A stretch of DNA of 64,000 nt from Luidia sarsii (Eukaryota > Echinodermata > Asteroidea > Paxillosida > Luidiidae): assembly GCA_949987565.1 (NCBI GenBank), contig OX465107.1:23412168-23476167 (forward strand), read 5' to 3'. Below, piece after piece: positions 1 through 12,320 of this stretch. The translations under genes and the position numbers were made by a program. Numbering within the stretch: position 1 is the stretch's first letter; the number at the start of each line of letters is the position of its first letter. The notes under the pieces were generated by a model, which had not been told where the DNA came from, made no database searches, and saw nothing but the letters and a program-made list of their open reading frames with translations.

Positions 1-254
1 CGAGTCCTATTATACCGACGGGCGCCCGCACTGGGATTGGGTTACGAGTCGGCGGCTAGACCAACACATGACCCGGCATGACCGAGAAAGAATACGGGGA
101 ACATCGAAGAATATAAAACAAAAACCCTACTTGCTCGAGGTGCTTCTAACCAATCTCCGCTCGGGCTACATGAATGTACATTTTCCACACTCTAGCCTGT
201 CCAGCATAATAGCAGATAGCATTTGAAGGTTTTCATGGTGGAAATACCACCGAG

Positions 255-369
255 TAAGAGGTTTGCGGTGACACCATGCACATCATAATCTCTCAAGAGA
301 AGGAGTGTGGCTCTGAAAAGAGCCGGTAACGCAACGTTTCGGTAGTGTGTATACACTGCCCGTCATCAG
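255..369 (-). repeat. Repeat family C, copy C1, with histone-type stem-loop
   Basis: On the minus strand: CTGATGA (369-363), a hairpin, CGAAACGTTGCGTTACC, then GGCTCTTTTCAGAGCC (324-309), and a tail ending GGTGTCACCGCAAACC. The 16-base hairpin (6-bp stem, TTTC loop) is identical to animal histone-mRNA 3' stem-loops. Confidence 0.7.
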
Positions 370-584
370 ATTTGAGTTCATTAGTGTCATCCTCACACGA
401 ATCCCTCGCCAAGGGAAATTGCAATTTGTATAATCCATTGGCTGCAGGGCTGTAAAAAAAGACACCTTCAGAAAGCGTCGGGCGAAAGTATCAAGCAAAA
501 TCAATTATCCAGCGCTGGATTTCATAAGAAATTTCGGGAGTCATGATATTGATTTGATCCACAAAATTGTATTGTCGATGTATC

Positions 585-690
585 AAGTGGTGGTTTTGCG
601 GTGACACGCGTATAACATGCCGGGTGTCTCTATAGAGTTACCGGCTCTTTTCAGACACTCCTTTTCTAAAGAGACGCTTGGTGCCACCAC
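585..690 (+). repeat. Repeat family C, degraded copy C4
   Basis: GAGTTACCGGCTCTTTTCAG is intact, but the 3' half of the stem is lost (ACAC follows directly). A reversed tail piece (GGTTTTGCGGTGACAC) precedes it. Confidence 0.55.
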
Positions 691-1522
691 AAAACTTATC
701 AAACTGGTCGTTTAATGGCCAGTAAATTTCGGTGTACTTGTATAATTTTATTGCCCACATTTTGTATAGAGTGTAACTGACTGTCAAACGTAAAGATAAC
801 TTCATTTCACTACCCGTTTGTATGTCCATCAGAACATGGGACTATGGAAGGGAATCTGGCCATTTTCAGAGGGGTTCCGATAAAAAGGCGTCTGTGCTGT
901 GTCATATAGGAGACGAGTTCTATAAAATGATGATTTCCATCTAATAATGATAGGTAGGCCTACAATGCTCTTATCTACTTAGCCAACTCCTTCTTGCATC
1001 TCTCTGTATAGTACACCGTGTTTTGTTCTCAGCACAGCCGGTTTGGGGAGCGAGAGGATAATTTTAACCACGGGGTTTTGCGACGATTCATGGCCTTACC
1101 TGGCTACGGTAAGCGATGGCGCTGACAGGAAGCTGCTTCGGTCTTTCCATGGATCCTAGCATCGCTCCCAGAGCGTCGCAGCTCGTCACAGTGTGCATTC
1201 CCGCCCAATACTCCCCCCGCGAGTGTCAGCGAGTGTCCGTCGTCAACATCCCTTTGCCCGAATCCAACCGCTTGCCATCGGTACTATCTGATGGCTATGC
1301 AGAGCGCCTTTTCCGGACGGTGTAAAAAAAATCACCTGGCCTCCGATGATCGTGCGGTGAATTCGCTACACTCCGTATCCAACCACCGCCATATATTATT
1401 CACGATATTGTATATACTATATAGGGAAGGATACATTCTGACACTCCCTTCCCTCATCAAGTTTTAAAGACGGCACTCATTGTTGACGTTCCTCATGCAG
1501 CGTTAAATGCCGGTCGGTACAC

Positions 1523-1582
1523 GGGGGGCCGGGGGGGGGGGGTTGCTCTAATGCTCAATGGATTAACCCCCCCCCCCCCCCC
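1523..1582. repeat. G-run and C-run facing each other
   Basis: A 12-G run (1531-1542), preceded by GGGGGGCC, and a 16-C run (1567-1582) are separated by 24 bases. They could pair as a hairpin. Confidence 0.8.
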
Positions 1583-2914
1583 ACCACCACACACACACAG
1601 GCCTGCGCGCGTATAATTATAGAACACACGACCAAAGGCTTCGTCGTGAATTGAAGGGGACTACTGGGCATGCGCGGGCTGTGACGTACTCGGGAGACTT
1701 AATAAATACGTTTACGATATGAGGGCTTAAGCCGTGTCCGCACTGGACTTATTTTTTACCGAGCCCGTGGGTAACATTCCAATGGGTAAATCTTCCCGGC
1801 ATCCGCACTTGGACTTTTCGACTCGGGTAAACTAACCGAGACGATGGGTAAAACTAACCGACTCATGTACATGTGCATGTACTGTAGGTACACAAATACG
1901 TTGTTACCCGGCGCCCGCACGAGTCTTGCATACAGTAACGTAACGTGCGGGGCGCCGGATGTGTTTCTTTACCGAGTCGTTTACCGAGACGTCGTGTCCG
2001 TATTGGATTTATCGACTCGGTTAAACTGACCTGGTCAATTTAACCGGGCAGAAGTTGGTCGGTTAAACTACCCACTGGAGTCGGGTTAGGCTCGGGCTCA
2101 GGCTTCGGTCATTATTTCTCTTACCCGCTATAATGTCACAGGCTTCTAGAAACAAGCGTTTGGGAGCAGTTTCTTGTGTGAAATAGGGGCTTACTCTGTA
2201 CCTAACAAGCCGACAAGACTTCAAATACGGCGATAAACCACGACCTGGATTCTCAGGCTTTGCCAGACGGAGACGAAGCCTGAGCCAGAGCCTGATTCGT
2301 GGATTCGTAAAGGGGCTAAGGCTAGTCTCGATCTCGTGAGGCCTCTATTAACCCTTTGCATTAAAAAACAAGGTTTGATGTTTATGATTGATATTTTATT
2401 TCGACGGTTAGTCTTGCACTGGCCAATGTTGGTTCCAGTTGATATCTTGATAGGGCCTATATAATAGTTGATCAATATTCTGGTTAAATTTGGCATATTC
2501 GTACAGTGTAGAAACAGTTAGGGCCTATATTGTCGCCCAAAAGACGACAAATTTGTCAACTGAAGCATCTATTTTGTTTTCTTCAGTGAAGTAGTTGGCA
2601 GTAGCAAATGGACCCTTTAGTCACCCGACATTAGGTCTACATGCAATCCAGACGCCGCAGATTGTGTTACTTCGTGCAAAGTGCTTTGATCCTCGAAGTG
2701 AGGAGCGACCACCCCACGTCCCCCTCCCCCTCCCTCACACCCTCCCCTCCCCACGGCACCGGATGCCCGTCGGCACGCGAGCATCCTGCGTTGCCCCTAG
2801 CAACTGGCCTCGCCGTCGTCGGTAGCGAGGACGGGGAAGCACGCCTGCACGAGAGCCGCGAAGGAAGCAAGAATCCAGAGAGCGATCTTCCCTCAGTTTC
2901 CCCCTTCCCCCGTC

Positions 2915-3510
2915 CCTCTTCCCCGTCCCCAGTACCCTGTCCCCCTTCCCCAGTCCCTTGTACCCCATCCCCTTCCCGTCCCCTTCCCGTCCCCTTCCCC
3001 CTTCCCCGTCCTTCTTCCTCGTCCCCAGTACCCTGTCCCCCTTCCACAGTCCCTTGTCCCCCTCCCCTTCCCGTCCCATTCCCCCTTCCCCGTCCTTCTT
3101 CCTCGTCCCCAGTACCCTGTCCCCCTTCCACAGTCCCTTGACCACCTCCCCTTCCCGTCCCCTTCCCCCTTCCCCGTCCTTCTTCCTCGTCCCCAGTACC
3201 CTGCCCCTCTTCCCTCAGTCCCTTGTCCCCCGTACCCTTCCCGTCCCCAGTACCCTGTCCCCCTTCCACAGTCCCTTGTACCCCCGTCCCCTTCCCGTCC
3301 CCAGTACCCTGCCCCCTTCCCCAGTCACTTGTCCCCCTCCCCTTCCCGTCCCCTTCCCGTCCCCTCCCCCCTCCCTGTCCCTCTTCCCCGTCCCCGTCCC
3401 CAGTACCCTGTCCCCCTTCCCTCAGTCCCTTGTACCCCCGTACCCTCCCCGTCCCTCTTCCCCCTTCCTCCGTCTTCCCCTTCCCCCTCCCCCCCCCCTT
3501 CCCCCTCCCT
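2915..3510 (+). repeat. Pyrimidine-rich minisatellite
   Basis: Imperfect tandem units built from CCCCAGTACCCTGTCCCCCTTCC-like blocks, almost pure C/T on the plus strand. Long open frames on both strands here come from the repeat alone. Confidence 0.85.
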
Positions 3511-3529
3511 CGTCACCCATCATCTTCGA

Positions 3530-4740
3530 ACAGCCCGTCTGAGGCCGCCGAGCTCGCGCCCACAGTTAGTCTCCTCTCTTATGCAGTAATGGAAAGCGAT
3601 GAGGAAAAAGCTCGTTCATCAACACTTCCTTTCGCTTCAAAAAAAGCGGTCGTTCCCTTTGCTATAATTTACACAAGCAAACAAAACACCGAGCGAAGTA
3701 CACTCGGCCTGATGCCTTGGGCTCTTGACTGAAGCCCCGATGCTATTAACTGCTGGCAAATTATTCTCTTTCGGGCGCGGCTTCCGTGTTCGCAAGCGAC
3801 ATTTCTTTTCTTTTTTAAGTTTCAGTGTGGCGGCACGCGTTGTGTTTTTTTCCTAGCATGGGGAAGGCCATCATTAAAGCTAACGCTTGCTATTGGTTTG
3901 AATTCTCTCTATTGGTTTGAATGGATTGATTAGACGGACGTTTTCGCGTGTAACCCAGGTAAGCTATCAAGCCTTGCTCGGATTGGAAACGACTATAGCG
4001 ACAGGAACGACGGCAACGTAAATGGGGACAACGACGAAGAAATCCTTTCTCATAAAAAAAAATCCATCGTTCGGCAAATTTCCACCAACTGCCCCCGCCC
4101 CACTTGGGAAAAAAAGGGACATAGGTGACATTGAATTGACGTTTTCGCCAAAGCTTGCTAAAAGTTACTGGCAACACCATAGGTAAGTAACATCACAACA
4201 ATCTAACAACAATTCTTCGAAACAGACAATTTACGTGGCACACGATTTTCACGCCATTTTTGCCCATTTTGCATTTTATGCTGCAGGATATTTTCACATA
4301 CCTTTGCGTGGGCCTATGAAACCCAAGGGAAAGGATCTATGAAGAACGCGCACATGATATCATATCTGCCAACTTGAAGATAATTGCTTGTATTTGATTG
4401 ATAATTGTGCACATGCGGCAGCGGGACGGACGTGCATTTAATAATTTGCACCTGTTTTGGGGGATGGTTTGAATTGCTAAAGGAAATAGATTTAATGTTG
4501 GGTGATATGCAACACCACCTGTCGAGAGACCAGCCATTCAGGGAGCAATCTGTGAAGGAAACTTCACCGCTTTCATCGAGACAAAAACAGTGCGAGGTGA
4601 ATTGTCAGACGTGGTATAGGCTGACTGTTCAGGCAATCTTGCGCATTTCCGAAGCTTTTGCTGCAGCTCGCAGTCTTACCAATCTGGGAGTTGTGTTGCC
4701 TTATTTGTATCAAGTGTTAAAAGTATAAAAGCATTTGTGG
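3530..4740. other. Stretch without recognised features
   Basis: AT-moderate unique-looking sequence. Short open frames show no protein-like pattern or splice context. Confidence 0.5.
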
Positions 4741-4761
4741 AAAGTGCGTGTGTGTGTGGGA

Positions 4762-4897
4762 GTGTTGTTGTTGTTGTTGTTGTTGTTGCTGCTGCTGCTG
4801 CAGTTATTGTTGCTGTTGTTGCTGCTGCAGTTGTTGTTGCTGTTGTTGTTGCTGCAGTTGTTGTTGTTGTTGCTGTTGCTGTTGCTTTTGCTGTTGC

Positions 4898-4942
<45 letters not shown>

Positions 4943-4970
4943 AGTAGTTGTAGTTGTTGTTGTTGATGTC

Positions 4971-5022
<52 letters not shown>

Positions 5023-5100
5023 GTTGCTGTTGCTGTTGCTGTTGTTGTTGTTGTTATTATTGTTGTGGTTTTGGTTGTTGTGGTTGTTATTGTTGTTGTT
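4762..5100 (+). repeat. TTG/CTG trinucleotide array
   Basis: About 340 bases of GTT and GCT triplets, with a stretch of alternating TTGCTG hexamers near 4975-5045. Confidence 0.95.
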
Positions 5101-5109
5101 GGGGGAAAT

Positions 5110-8100
5110 GGGGGAAATAGAAAGAAAGAGAGGGAGGAAAGAAAGGAAATGGTTCTAGTCGTGCATGCATGGTTCGCGGACCCGCAATGCATGCCTGGCC
5201 AATTTTGTCTTTTTTTATACGGTGCGTGGATCTCCGTATAATGCAACTGCCTGGCACGGCATTTGTGGAATTTACAATGCCTACTGGTAATCGAAGCAAA
5301 TTACCCCGACTATTTGCCGGCCGAACAATGCATCGGTTTTGCTTGCAAAGCCCAAGAACTGCGATAAAAAGAGGTGTGGGCCTCACTAACTATAGGCGAA
5401 GAACCATCGCCAACGTTAGCCATGGTGTAGCGTTACCGTGAATTGGGACTGAATATACTCCGTGTTGCATACAATGATCAAGTGTGAATTATATATGAAA
5501 CAAATCTGGGACAGAGTTGTATCATGAGCAACTTCACACGACATCGAATTTCTTCTTAAGTTCATAATTCAAGAACTATAGGGTGGCGTGCATTAACGGA
5601 TAGCACATTAAGCATCCTTCGATGACATACGATATGTGACGGGCCGGGGTGCAAGTGTTGTTGATAAATACAGGCATGAGCACGACAACTAATGACAAGG
5701 CACGAAATGCCAAATGGGATCATTCACATCAAGTCAAGAGGTCCGAGAGACCACCGCATCAGTGCAGTATACACCTCTCGCACAAAATGATTCACTCACC
5801 GTCTAGAAATTGGTCTTCGCTCGTCGGGAGACAACGTTATCCGTCCGGCAGTCCCACCATCTTTCTGCAGGCATCTCGCTCGTCACCCCTCTCTTTCCCA
5901 ACTATGCCATCCCTCTCTCCAGAAGAAAAAGAAAAAACTTCGTGCCGTTGCAAAGTGTGTTTGACAAGCGTATCGATTTTATGGCCCGACGATTTGCTAG
6001 CTGGTGCCACGGCCTTATTTGCACTGGGCATGTGGTTTGATTGGGACATTTCGACCCATCGCGTTTGTATACGGCGGGGGGGGGGGGGGTTGTGTGGGTG
6101 GGGATGTGGTTGGTGTCGGTGGGGTTGGTCGGTGTGGGTGTGGGGGTGGGTATATGTGTGTTATGGGGGGGGGTGCTTGTCATTGGACGGGCTTGACAAC
6201 CGATACGGGACCGTAAGCAACCGAGCTAGCTATGGACGGCACAGGACCGTGTGCCGCTAGTGAAGAGCCAAGAAGAGTTCACTATGCTAACACACGCGGC
6301 CTGGCAACTTTGTGGCGAATACAAACACGCCACCCCCCCCCATCCCCGCGGGGGATGTGGGGCTTGTACGATCACACCTTTTCACGGACGAGTTTAATAA
6401 GCCGCTTGCCTTATCGGTCAATATTGTGCAAATACCAGTCCTCTATATATTGATTTTCTGACAACGGGAAAATGTATAATCGTATACACGTCCTTGAATT
6501 ACACGTGTATATACACACACACACGAGTAAAGCATTATAATATTATTTATATGGCGGAGTACGTACTGTTCAGATGGGTGATTCACTCAGGTAGGGATAG
6601 GGTCATCAGTGGGTCAGTTATGATTATTCTGTAGTTCCAGGTTGTTGAAGTTACTTTTGTCATCTCTTCGATTTGTTGTTGTCTTGGTTATCAAGTCATG
6701 TTGTATTGTTTGCCTTGTGTTACCATGTCTGTTTGTCCTTAATTGTTTGCCGTGTGTTAATTGTCTGTCTGTTCTTGTTTGTTTGGTGTTATACCGTGGT
6801 TGTTCTCTACAAGCTTTGGCTCATAATATTATGAACTTAGCCACATACTTCCTCAGCTTCTTTTGTCTTAAGTCCTGTTCATATATTGAAATTAGTGCTA
6901 TCACTTTTGTAATTATTCATCATAATGATATGCCTACATGTATTATTATGATTTGTAGCCTAAGCCTCTAATTTTGTAGGAAATATGGAAATTCCTATTG
7001 AATTGACTGATTGAAGTCTATCCAAAATGCCGTCGGTAACAGATAGGGACTGGGATTGGTATTTTCTTTCGTTCACATTAATCAGAAATCAATGTAGTAT
7101 GAGTGCTTGCTTTTTAGAATGGTTTCATACGGTCTAGTTAACGGCCAATGTGCAGGCCCGTGAATAGTATCAATTCTCCCATGCAGCCACATCAGATACC
7201 ATAAAGCCCGCCCTCTATGGACTCTATGGATCGCAATGGCGGAATCACTGACTACGGCTTTACATTACATTGGACTCTACGTTAAGCCGCTACCATCAGA
7301 ACACCATCGCCTTCGGCCGGCTGGGGCGGGGCACGTAGAATGTTCAGTTTGTGTCTACGCGGGGTGCAGCACACAAAATCCATACAAGATGGCTCCGCCG
7401 AGCTGATTATCATAAAGTGTGGACCCACAACTTTTTTTTTTCAATAAGGGGTCTTTGGAGGCTAATTAACTGATACATTGTAGAATACGAGACACTTAAG
7501 ACAACCTCGGGGTTCACTCTTCAATTTGGTATGTAATTTGGACCATATCTGGCTTTAAATGTGGCCCTATTTGGCTGCGGAAGTGGAGGGGTCCATCCCC
7601 AAAATCCTTGCAGAAATTCGGCTTGGACGGCAACACATTTTGGGGGTGTTTTTTCATTAGCAAAAAATCTAATCGGCTAAGTTTACTAAAATTGAAAAGA
7701 ATCTGAGAGACGAAGCTCCAAACTACAATTTTAAGTATAGCTACAAGAACTGAGAGACTTTTGGGTGTGGGATAATTGGCTTTGAAAGTGAGTGTTTTTG
7801 TACAGTGTTCAATGGGAGCTCGATTTAGTGTTCTGCACCCCACAATCTTAACGAAGGGCGCCCTCATGCTTCAGAGTCAGGCAACAGTTAATTATTGGAC
7901 ATGTCGAGGACCTAGGCTTCCATCAAAGCATTACGGAGATAAGGCAAGGTGCGAAATAATAAACATGAGATCAGTACCAAGGTATATACTTTATTAGTAT
8001 CATGTTCAGTTAGTACGTTATGATAATATCTAAGGTTCTATAACGTGTATATAATTTTCAAAATATAAAAAAGATCGTTCACTTGAATAATACAATTTGT

Positions 8101-8210
8101 CTAAAAACACAGCATTGTAAACAAAATGTTTTGCATAAAACATATCCGTCAGTATTGCACAGTTGTAAAAAGCGAGGCTTGTAGATTCAACTCAAATATT
8201 TACAGACTCG
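5110..8210. other. Stretch without recognised genes
   Basis: Apart from the G-rich tract at 6.1 kb I see only short frames and dinucleotide runs (ACAC near 6510). Confidence 0.5.
6070..6175 (+). repeat. G-rich tract with G-quadruplex potential
   Basis: A 15-G run followed by repeated GGGTGGGG, GTGGGTGTGGGGG and GGGGGGGTG blocks. Confidence 0.7.
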
Positions 8211-8216
8211 TATGAA

Positions 8217-8583
8217 ATTTAAAGCCCCTACACAACATTGGTCGAGATCAAAGAATAGCATCCATACGTTGTCTGATCTAACATATGCATGAAATAGCGC
8301 ACATGTGAAAATTTCAGCTCAATCCGCCAACCGAGTCTCGAGAAAATCGCGAAAACCGCTTCATTTGTTTCGCGAAAATGCAGCATTCAACGCCGTACTG
8401 TTCCGAAAAATACGAGACGTAAACTATTTCTTTTACTCATTTCTCCCAAAATACAACATTTTAGGCAGAAATATTTCAGTGCGAGGTTTCTACTATAACC
8501 ATCTTCAAACTATATAAGTTTCATGTATAAATCTGTGGACATTTCTGTTTTTCGATCTTACCAATGTTGTGTAGGGGCTTTAA
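8217..8583 (+). mobile_element. MITE family F, copy F1
   Basis: Family F: about 370 bases, inverted ends AGCCCCTACACAACATTGG, flanked on each side by TTAA, the target duplication of piggyBac-type transposases. This copy lies just past the stop of the 8.7 kb gene. Confidence 0.85.
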
Positions 8584-8706
8584 AGTCGTTTGAAAATAAT
8601 ATTCTGCCTCAATGCTGTTGTGGTTTCATCCTAGTCGCCATATATACACACACCAATAATATCCACGCCCCGCATTAAGTGCCCTGACTATTTTTATGCG
8701 TCAGTT

Positions 8707-10470
8707 CTAACTGTCATCTTTGCTTATGTTCACGTCCATGTCAAGCTCCGTGATGTAAGTTCTACTCTCAGTTCCGTCCGCGTCCATCAAGTTCCCGTCC
8801 CGCGTTCCTGCTCGTTCGGCCCCTTGGTCTTCCGCCCTCCTCGCCGGGCCGGGCTCTGTCTGGCCCGGCGGTGGGGACTCCGTGGTCGCTTCGCCCGGCG
8901 TGGGCGCCCTCTCGCCCTTGGGCGTCGACCTCAGGCTCCACGTGGACGCCTCCGACTCGGGCGTGTCGGAGCGCTGCTGCATCTCATCGCGGAGCCGCAG
9001 CTGCTGCTGGCGGGCTCCGCTGGCCTTGGAGGCGATCTCGTCGATGGATGGCGCCTCGGGCAGCTGGTACTTGCCCTGGGCGCCGGCGTAGAAGCGGGGC
9101 TGGCTCCGCTGGCGCTTGATCTCGGCACGGGACAGCATGGGCGGCCCGAAGTAGTTGGCCGAGTTCTCGCGCTCCCACTCCCTCTTGGGCACGAGCTGCA
9201 CGTCGGTGATGGCCGGGAGGTTGTTGGCGCTGCTGGTGCTGGCGGCCGCCCTCTTCAACCGGTCGGTCCGACCGCCGCGTTTCGTCTCCTGCCGGCGGGC
9301 GAAGATCTGCGCTCGCAGGTCGGTGAAGTTGGTGAAGTAGCCCAGGCCGTCGGGGACCTTGAAGGCGCTGGCGCTGGTCTTGCGCGCCGGCGGGAGGTCG
9401 TCCTCGTCGGCCGAGTCTCCCGGCCGCTCGTCGGTGCTGTTCTTGCGGCGCACCGACTGGCGGGAGAAGTCGCCCCGGGCCAGTCGCTCCAGGACCTGGC
9501 GGGCGCTGAGCTCGGGCCGGACCCGGTGCACCAGCGTCAGCGTGGAGAAGTTGGCGGCCGAGATGTGGAGGCTGGGGAAGCTGGCCTCGTTGCGGAGCGC
9601 CGCGTTGCTGCGCCGGTTGAGCCGGTCGCACTGGTGGCAGGCTCGCGGGCCCAGCACGTCGCAGCACTCGCGCGAGAGGTTGCTGACCCGGCCGTACAGC
9701 GCCTCGTCCAGGAAGCTCTCGGTCCGCGGGCAGGGACGCTCGCGGTACCTCATGGCCAGATAGGCCTGCTCCTGGCCCAGTAGCCTCCGTCGCCGGGGCG
9801 TCCCGCACAGCTGGCTCTCGGCGGCCGCGCCGTGCTGCCGGCTGCCCATGGCCGACGAGATGTTGGCCCGCCTCTCCACCCGGTACGTCTGCTGGCCCTC
9901 CTCCACCACCGCCGTGGCCACGTCGTCCACCCTCACCCTCAGCTCGGCCAGGTCGGGCAGGCTGGGCGAGGACAGGTCGAGGTTCGGGGGAGCGGTGGCG
10001 CTCCGTGCCGCCGTCTCCGAGTCGTGGGAGTTATCGAAGGGGGCCTCGTCCTCGTCCTCGGCCTCAGCCTTGGCCGGCGGGAGAGGAGGCACTGACTCGC
10101 ACCGGGCGGACGTCTGGTGGTGGGAGGACGAGGAGGTCACCCCGCGCCTGAGCTCCCGCGGGCTGGTCGGGCAGCTGCCGCCGGCGTCGGCCCAGGCACG
10201 GGGGAAGTACTCCTGCATCGGGTCGGCGCTCTGCCGGCTTCCGCTGACGCTACGGCGGGGGCTGACCTGCGGGACCTCCCCGCTGGGACGCGACTCCTCG
10301 ATAGAGAAGAAGTCGTCGCGGGGAGGCGGACGGAAGGGGGCCGCCTTGATGACGTTGGTCGGCCGGTCCAGCAGCCCCGGCGGCCCCCTGGCCATGGGAC
10401 GGCAGCGGTGACCGACGACCGGGTCGGTCCGGCGGCGCGTCCGAGGGCTCGTGTTGCCCGTCACCAGCAT
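8707..10470 (-). CDS. GC-rich hypothetical protein, 587 codons, unbroken frame
   Basis: I do not recognise this protein. The frame runs from ATG at 10470 to TAG at 8707 without intron signals. The sequence is rich in Arg, Ser, Pro, Ala and Glu and looks mostly disordered (SSSSHHQTS, acidic EAEDEDEAPFD). The middle is more protein-like: DLAELRVRVDDVATAVVEEG, then a Cys cluster (ECCDVLGPRACHQCDRLNRR) and ALRNEASFPSLHISAANFSTLTLVHRVRPELSARQVLERL, which reads as strand/helix. Third codon positions are GC-rich, and the opposite strand is open too, as expected from such composition. In frame the sequence stays open for 17 codons above the Met, so an upstream exon is possible. A transposon (F1) lies 125 bases past the stop. 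Confidence 0.7.
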   Translation of the reverse strand: MLVTGNTSPRTRRRTDPVVGHRCRPMARGPPGLLDRPTNVIKAAPFRPPPRDDFFSIEESRPSGEVPQVSPRRSVSGSRQSADPMQEYFPRAWADAGGSCPTSPRELRRGVTSSSSHHQTSARCESVPPLPPAKAEAEDEDEAPFDNSHDSETAARSATAPPNLDLSSPSLPDLAELRVRVDDVATAVVEEGQQTYRVERRANISSAMGSRQHGAAAESQLCGTPRRRRLLGQEQAYLAMRYRERPCPRTESFLDEALYGRVSNLSRECCDVLGPRACHQCDRLNRRSNAALRNEASFPSLHISAANFSTLTLVHRVRPELSARQVLERLARGDFSRQSVRRKNSTDERPGDSADEDDLPPARKTSASAFKVPDGLGYFTNFTDLRAQIFARRQETKRGGRTDRLKRAAASTSSANNLPAITDVQLVPKREWERENSANYFGPPMLSRAEIKRQRSQPRFYAGAQGKYQLPEAPSIDEIASKASGARQQQLRLRDEMQQRSDTPESEASTWSLRSTPKGERAPTPGEATTESPPPGQTEPGPARRAEDQGAERAGTRDGNLMDADGTESRTYITELDMDVNISKDDS

Positions 10471-10479
10471 GGTATGGCT

Positions 10480-11960
10480 TGAGCCGGGGCTGATCAGACC
10501 GCGTATGGTATGCTGGCAACCTCAGGCATGTTCGGTATATAATGGCCTGAGCTGACTCACTAAAATCTGCGTGGAATGGGAAACACCGAGAATTGGCTTC
10601 GTAAACATGCGACACTGCGCCAGCAATATGTTACAAAGAAGGCCTGTACTTTCAGCACCGTAAACTCATAACATTAACAACAAAACCGATTGAAATCCAT
10701 GGAGATACACAACAGTAAATGGTTTAATTCCTATGAGTATGAGTGCTGCCCCTTTCAAGCTAACGCAGTTGACTGCGAACCCCTATAATTACTTGAGAGC
10801 TCTATAGTTCAGGTGATAAGCACTAGTAAACATTAAACCAGATGAATGGGTTCAAATTCTATCCTAGTCCGGTAATTTTTGTTTGCTTTCTCTAAACAAT
10901 CAATAATAGTAAACACATATAGGAGGGTGAACCGTTTCAGATTTTATTCCGAACGGAACAAGAGTATATCAGCGTAAGCGTTGATTTCATGTCACTTCAG
11001 CCCCTTCACAATTCCATACTTTGTATCGTCAACACGATGTATACTGTGAGGCTATACCGGCGGTACAAACAACCGTCTCTCACCATCGCACAAATCTGTC
11101 ACCAATAACTAGGCCATCACCATCATTCATCATTATGCCTAATAGTACGCAGTAGCGGTGAGATCTCACGGGAACTTCATATGAAGATGGAAACCGGGTG
11201 AATTTTCCCCGGAATTGTTGACCAGATAAACGGCACTGTCGTCCAAAACTACCGCAGCTAAATCGTTTATCGCGTCGGCAAGTGCCGCATGAATACCCGG
11301 TGATCAGTGCTCATTGAAGCCGGCACGTTAACTACAATGGCCCTCACATACCTGGTGCTACTCAGCGCTTCACAGGTCGTCATCTCGGCGGGAGTAAGTT
11401 ACGAAGTCTCTCACCCTCCCACCGAGCCGAAGCCGTTCCTCCGATAGTCCACGGATCAGTTTTCCCCGTGAAAACGGGGTTAGACTTAGAAACGAGAAGG
11501 AGTCACTTATTAAGTTACTCGTCCAGCAACGCGGTGTCAAATCGGTATATACCAGAAAACTTCTTGCCGCGTGCCTCAGTGCAGTACACCCGTACATGCA
11601 TGATAGGGCATTATTTATTAGGTCTGGGCTAATGCCGTCGTGTAGGTCGCTGTTGGTGTCTCACTCGGTACACAACAGAAAATCCCCTCCCCGGGGTGAA
11701 CCCTTTGACACGGCATGCCACTGCTTGGTAACGGGGCCGCGGGCCAACGAGTCCTTGTGTACACACACACGTACGTACACACACGGCTCGCTGTCTGTTA
11801 ACGCGTTTACCCCATACGGCGGATTTCGCTGAAAGGTGCACGAACAATACTCGGATCGATAGACCGGATTTTCGGGTGGGGGGGGGGGGTGATGAGGATT
11901 CCACAGGTAATCAGGTGCATTGTCGAAGGTATAACCTTTGACACGTCTCGTCATTAGTCA
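10480..11960. other. Stretch without recognised genes
   Basis: A possible decayed tRNA-like piece near 10797-10872 (B-box-like GGTTCAAATTC), ACAC/GTAC runs near 11760 and a 12-G run near 11879. Nothing else supported. Confidence 0.45.
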
Positions 11961-11969
11961 ATCATTTTG

Positions 11970-12175
11970 TTCCTTGTTCACTTCCTTGTGTTTTTTTGTT
12001 GTATTTATATTCTGACTTTGAGAAAGGTCCTGCTAGGATCGAAAAATCAAGCTCTCCTATTTTTCCCCTTTTTGAATTTTTTCAGTCAGCAAGAAATCTG
12101 CAACATTTTTGCATATTACTTTATTTATATTGAATGTTTGTTCTGTATTTCTTTCGTTGTTTCAGCCTACAAAGT
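11970..12175 (+). repeat. Repeat family A, copy A1
   Basis: Family A carries the block GAGAAAGGTCCTGCTAGGAT followed by CGAAACGTCAGGCC and a tail ending GTCAGTAAGCAGTTTGCAAC. This copy is diverged (CGAAAAATC). No terminal duplications seen. Confidence 0.65.
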
Positions 12176-12320
12176 CCTACGTGAAATCACCGAGAAATGG
12201 ACAGACAAAACTTGACGCACAAACAACATGTGAAGAAGTATTTTTTTAAAGTAGGACTCTCGGTAGCACCTGTATAAGACAGCGAAGGTGAATAATTATT
12301 CTCAAACTGCGAACCACCTT

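Noticed and set aside
2641..3732. Pro/Ser-rich and Gly/Glu-rich frames up to 200 codons
   Set aside because: They come from the pyrimidine-rich minisatellite and have no unique sequence worth calling a protein.
8824..9783. 319-codon plus-strand frame antisense to the 587-codon gene
   Set aside because: Leu/Gly/Ala/Arg-rich shadow of a GC-rich gene. The minus-strand frame is longer and more protein-like.
10797..10872. tRNA-like sequence with a B-box-like GGTTCAAATTC
   Set aside because: The acceptor strands do not pair and the A box is weak. At most a relic.
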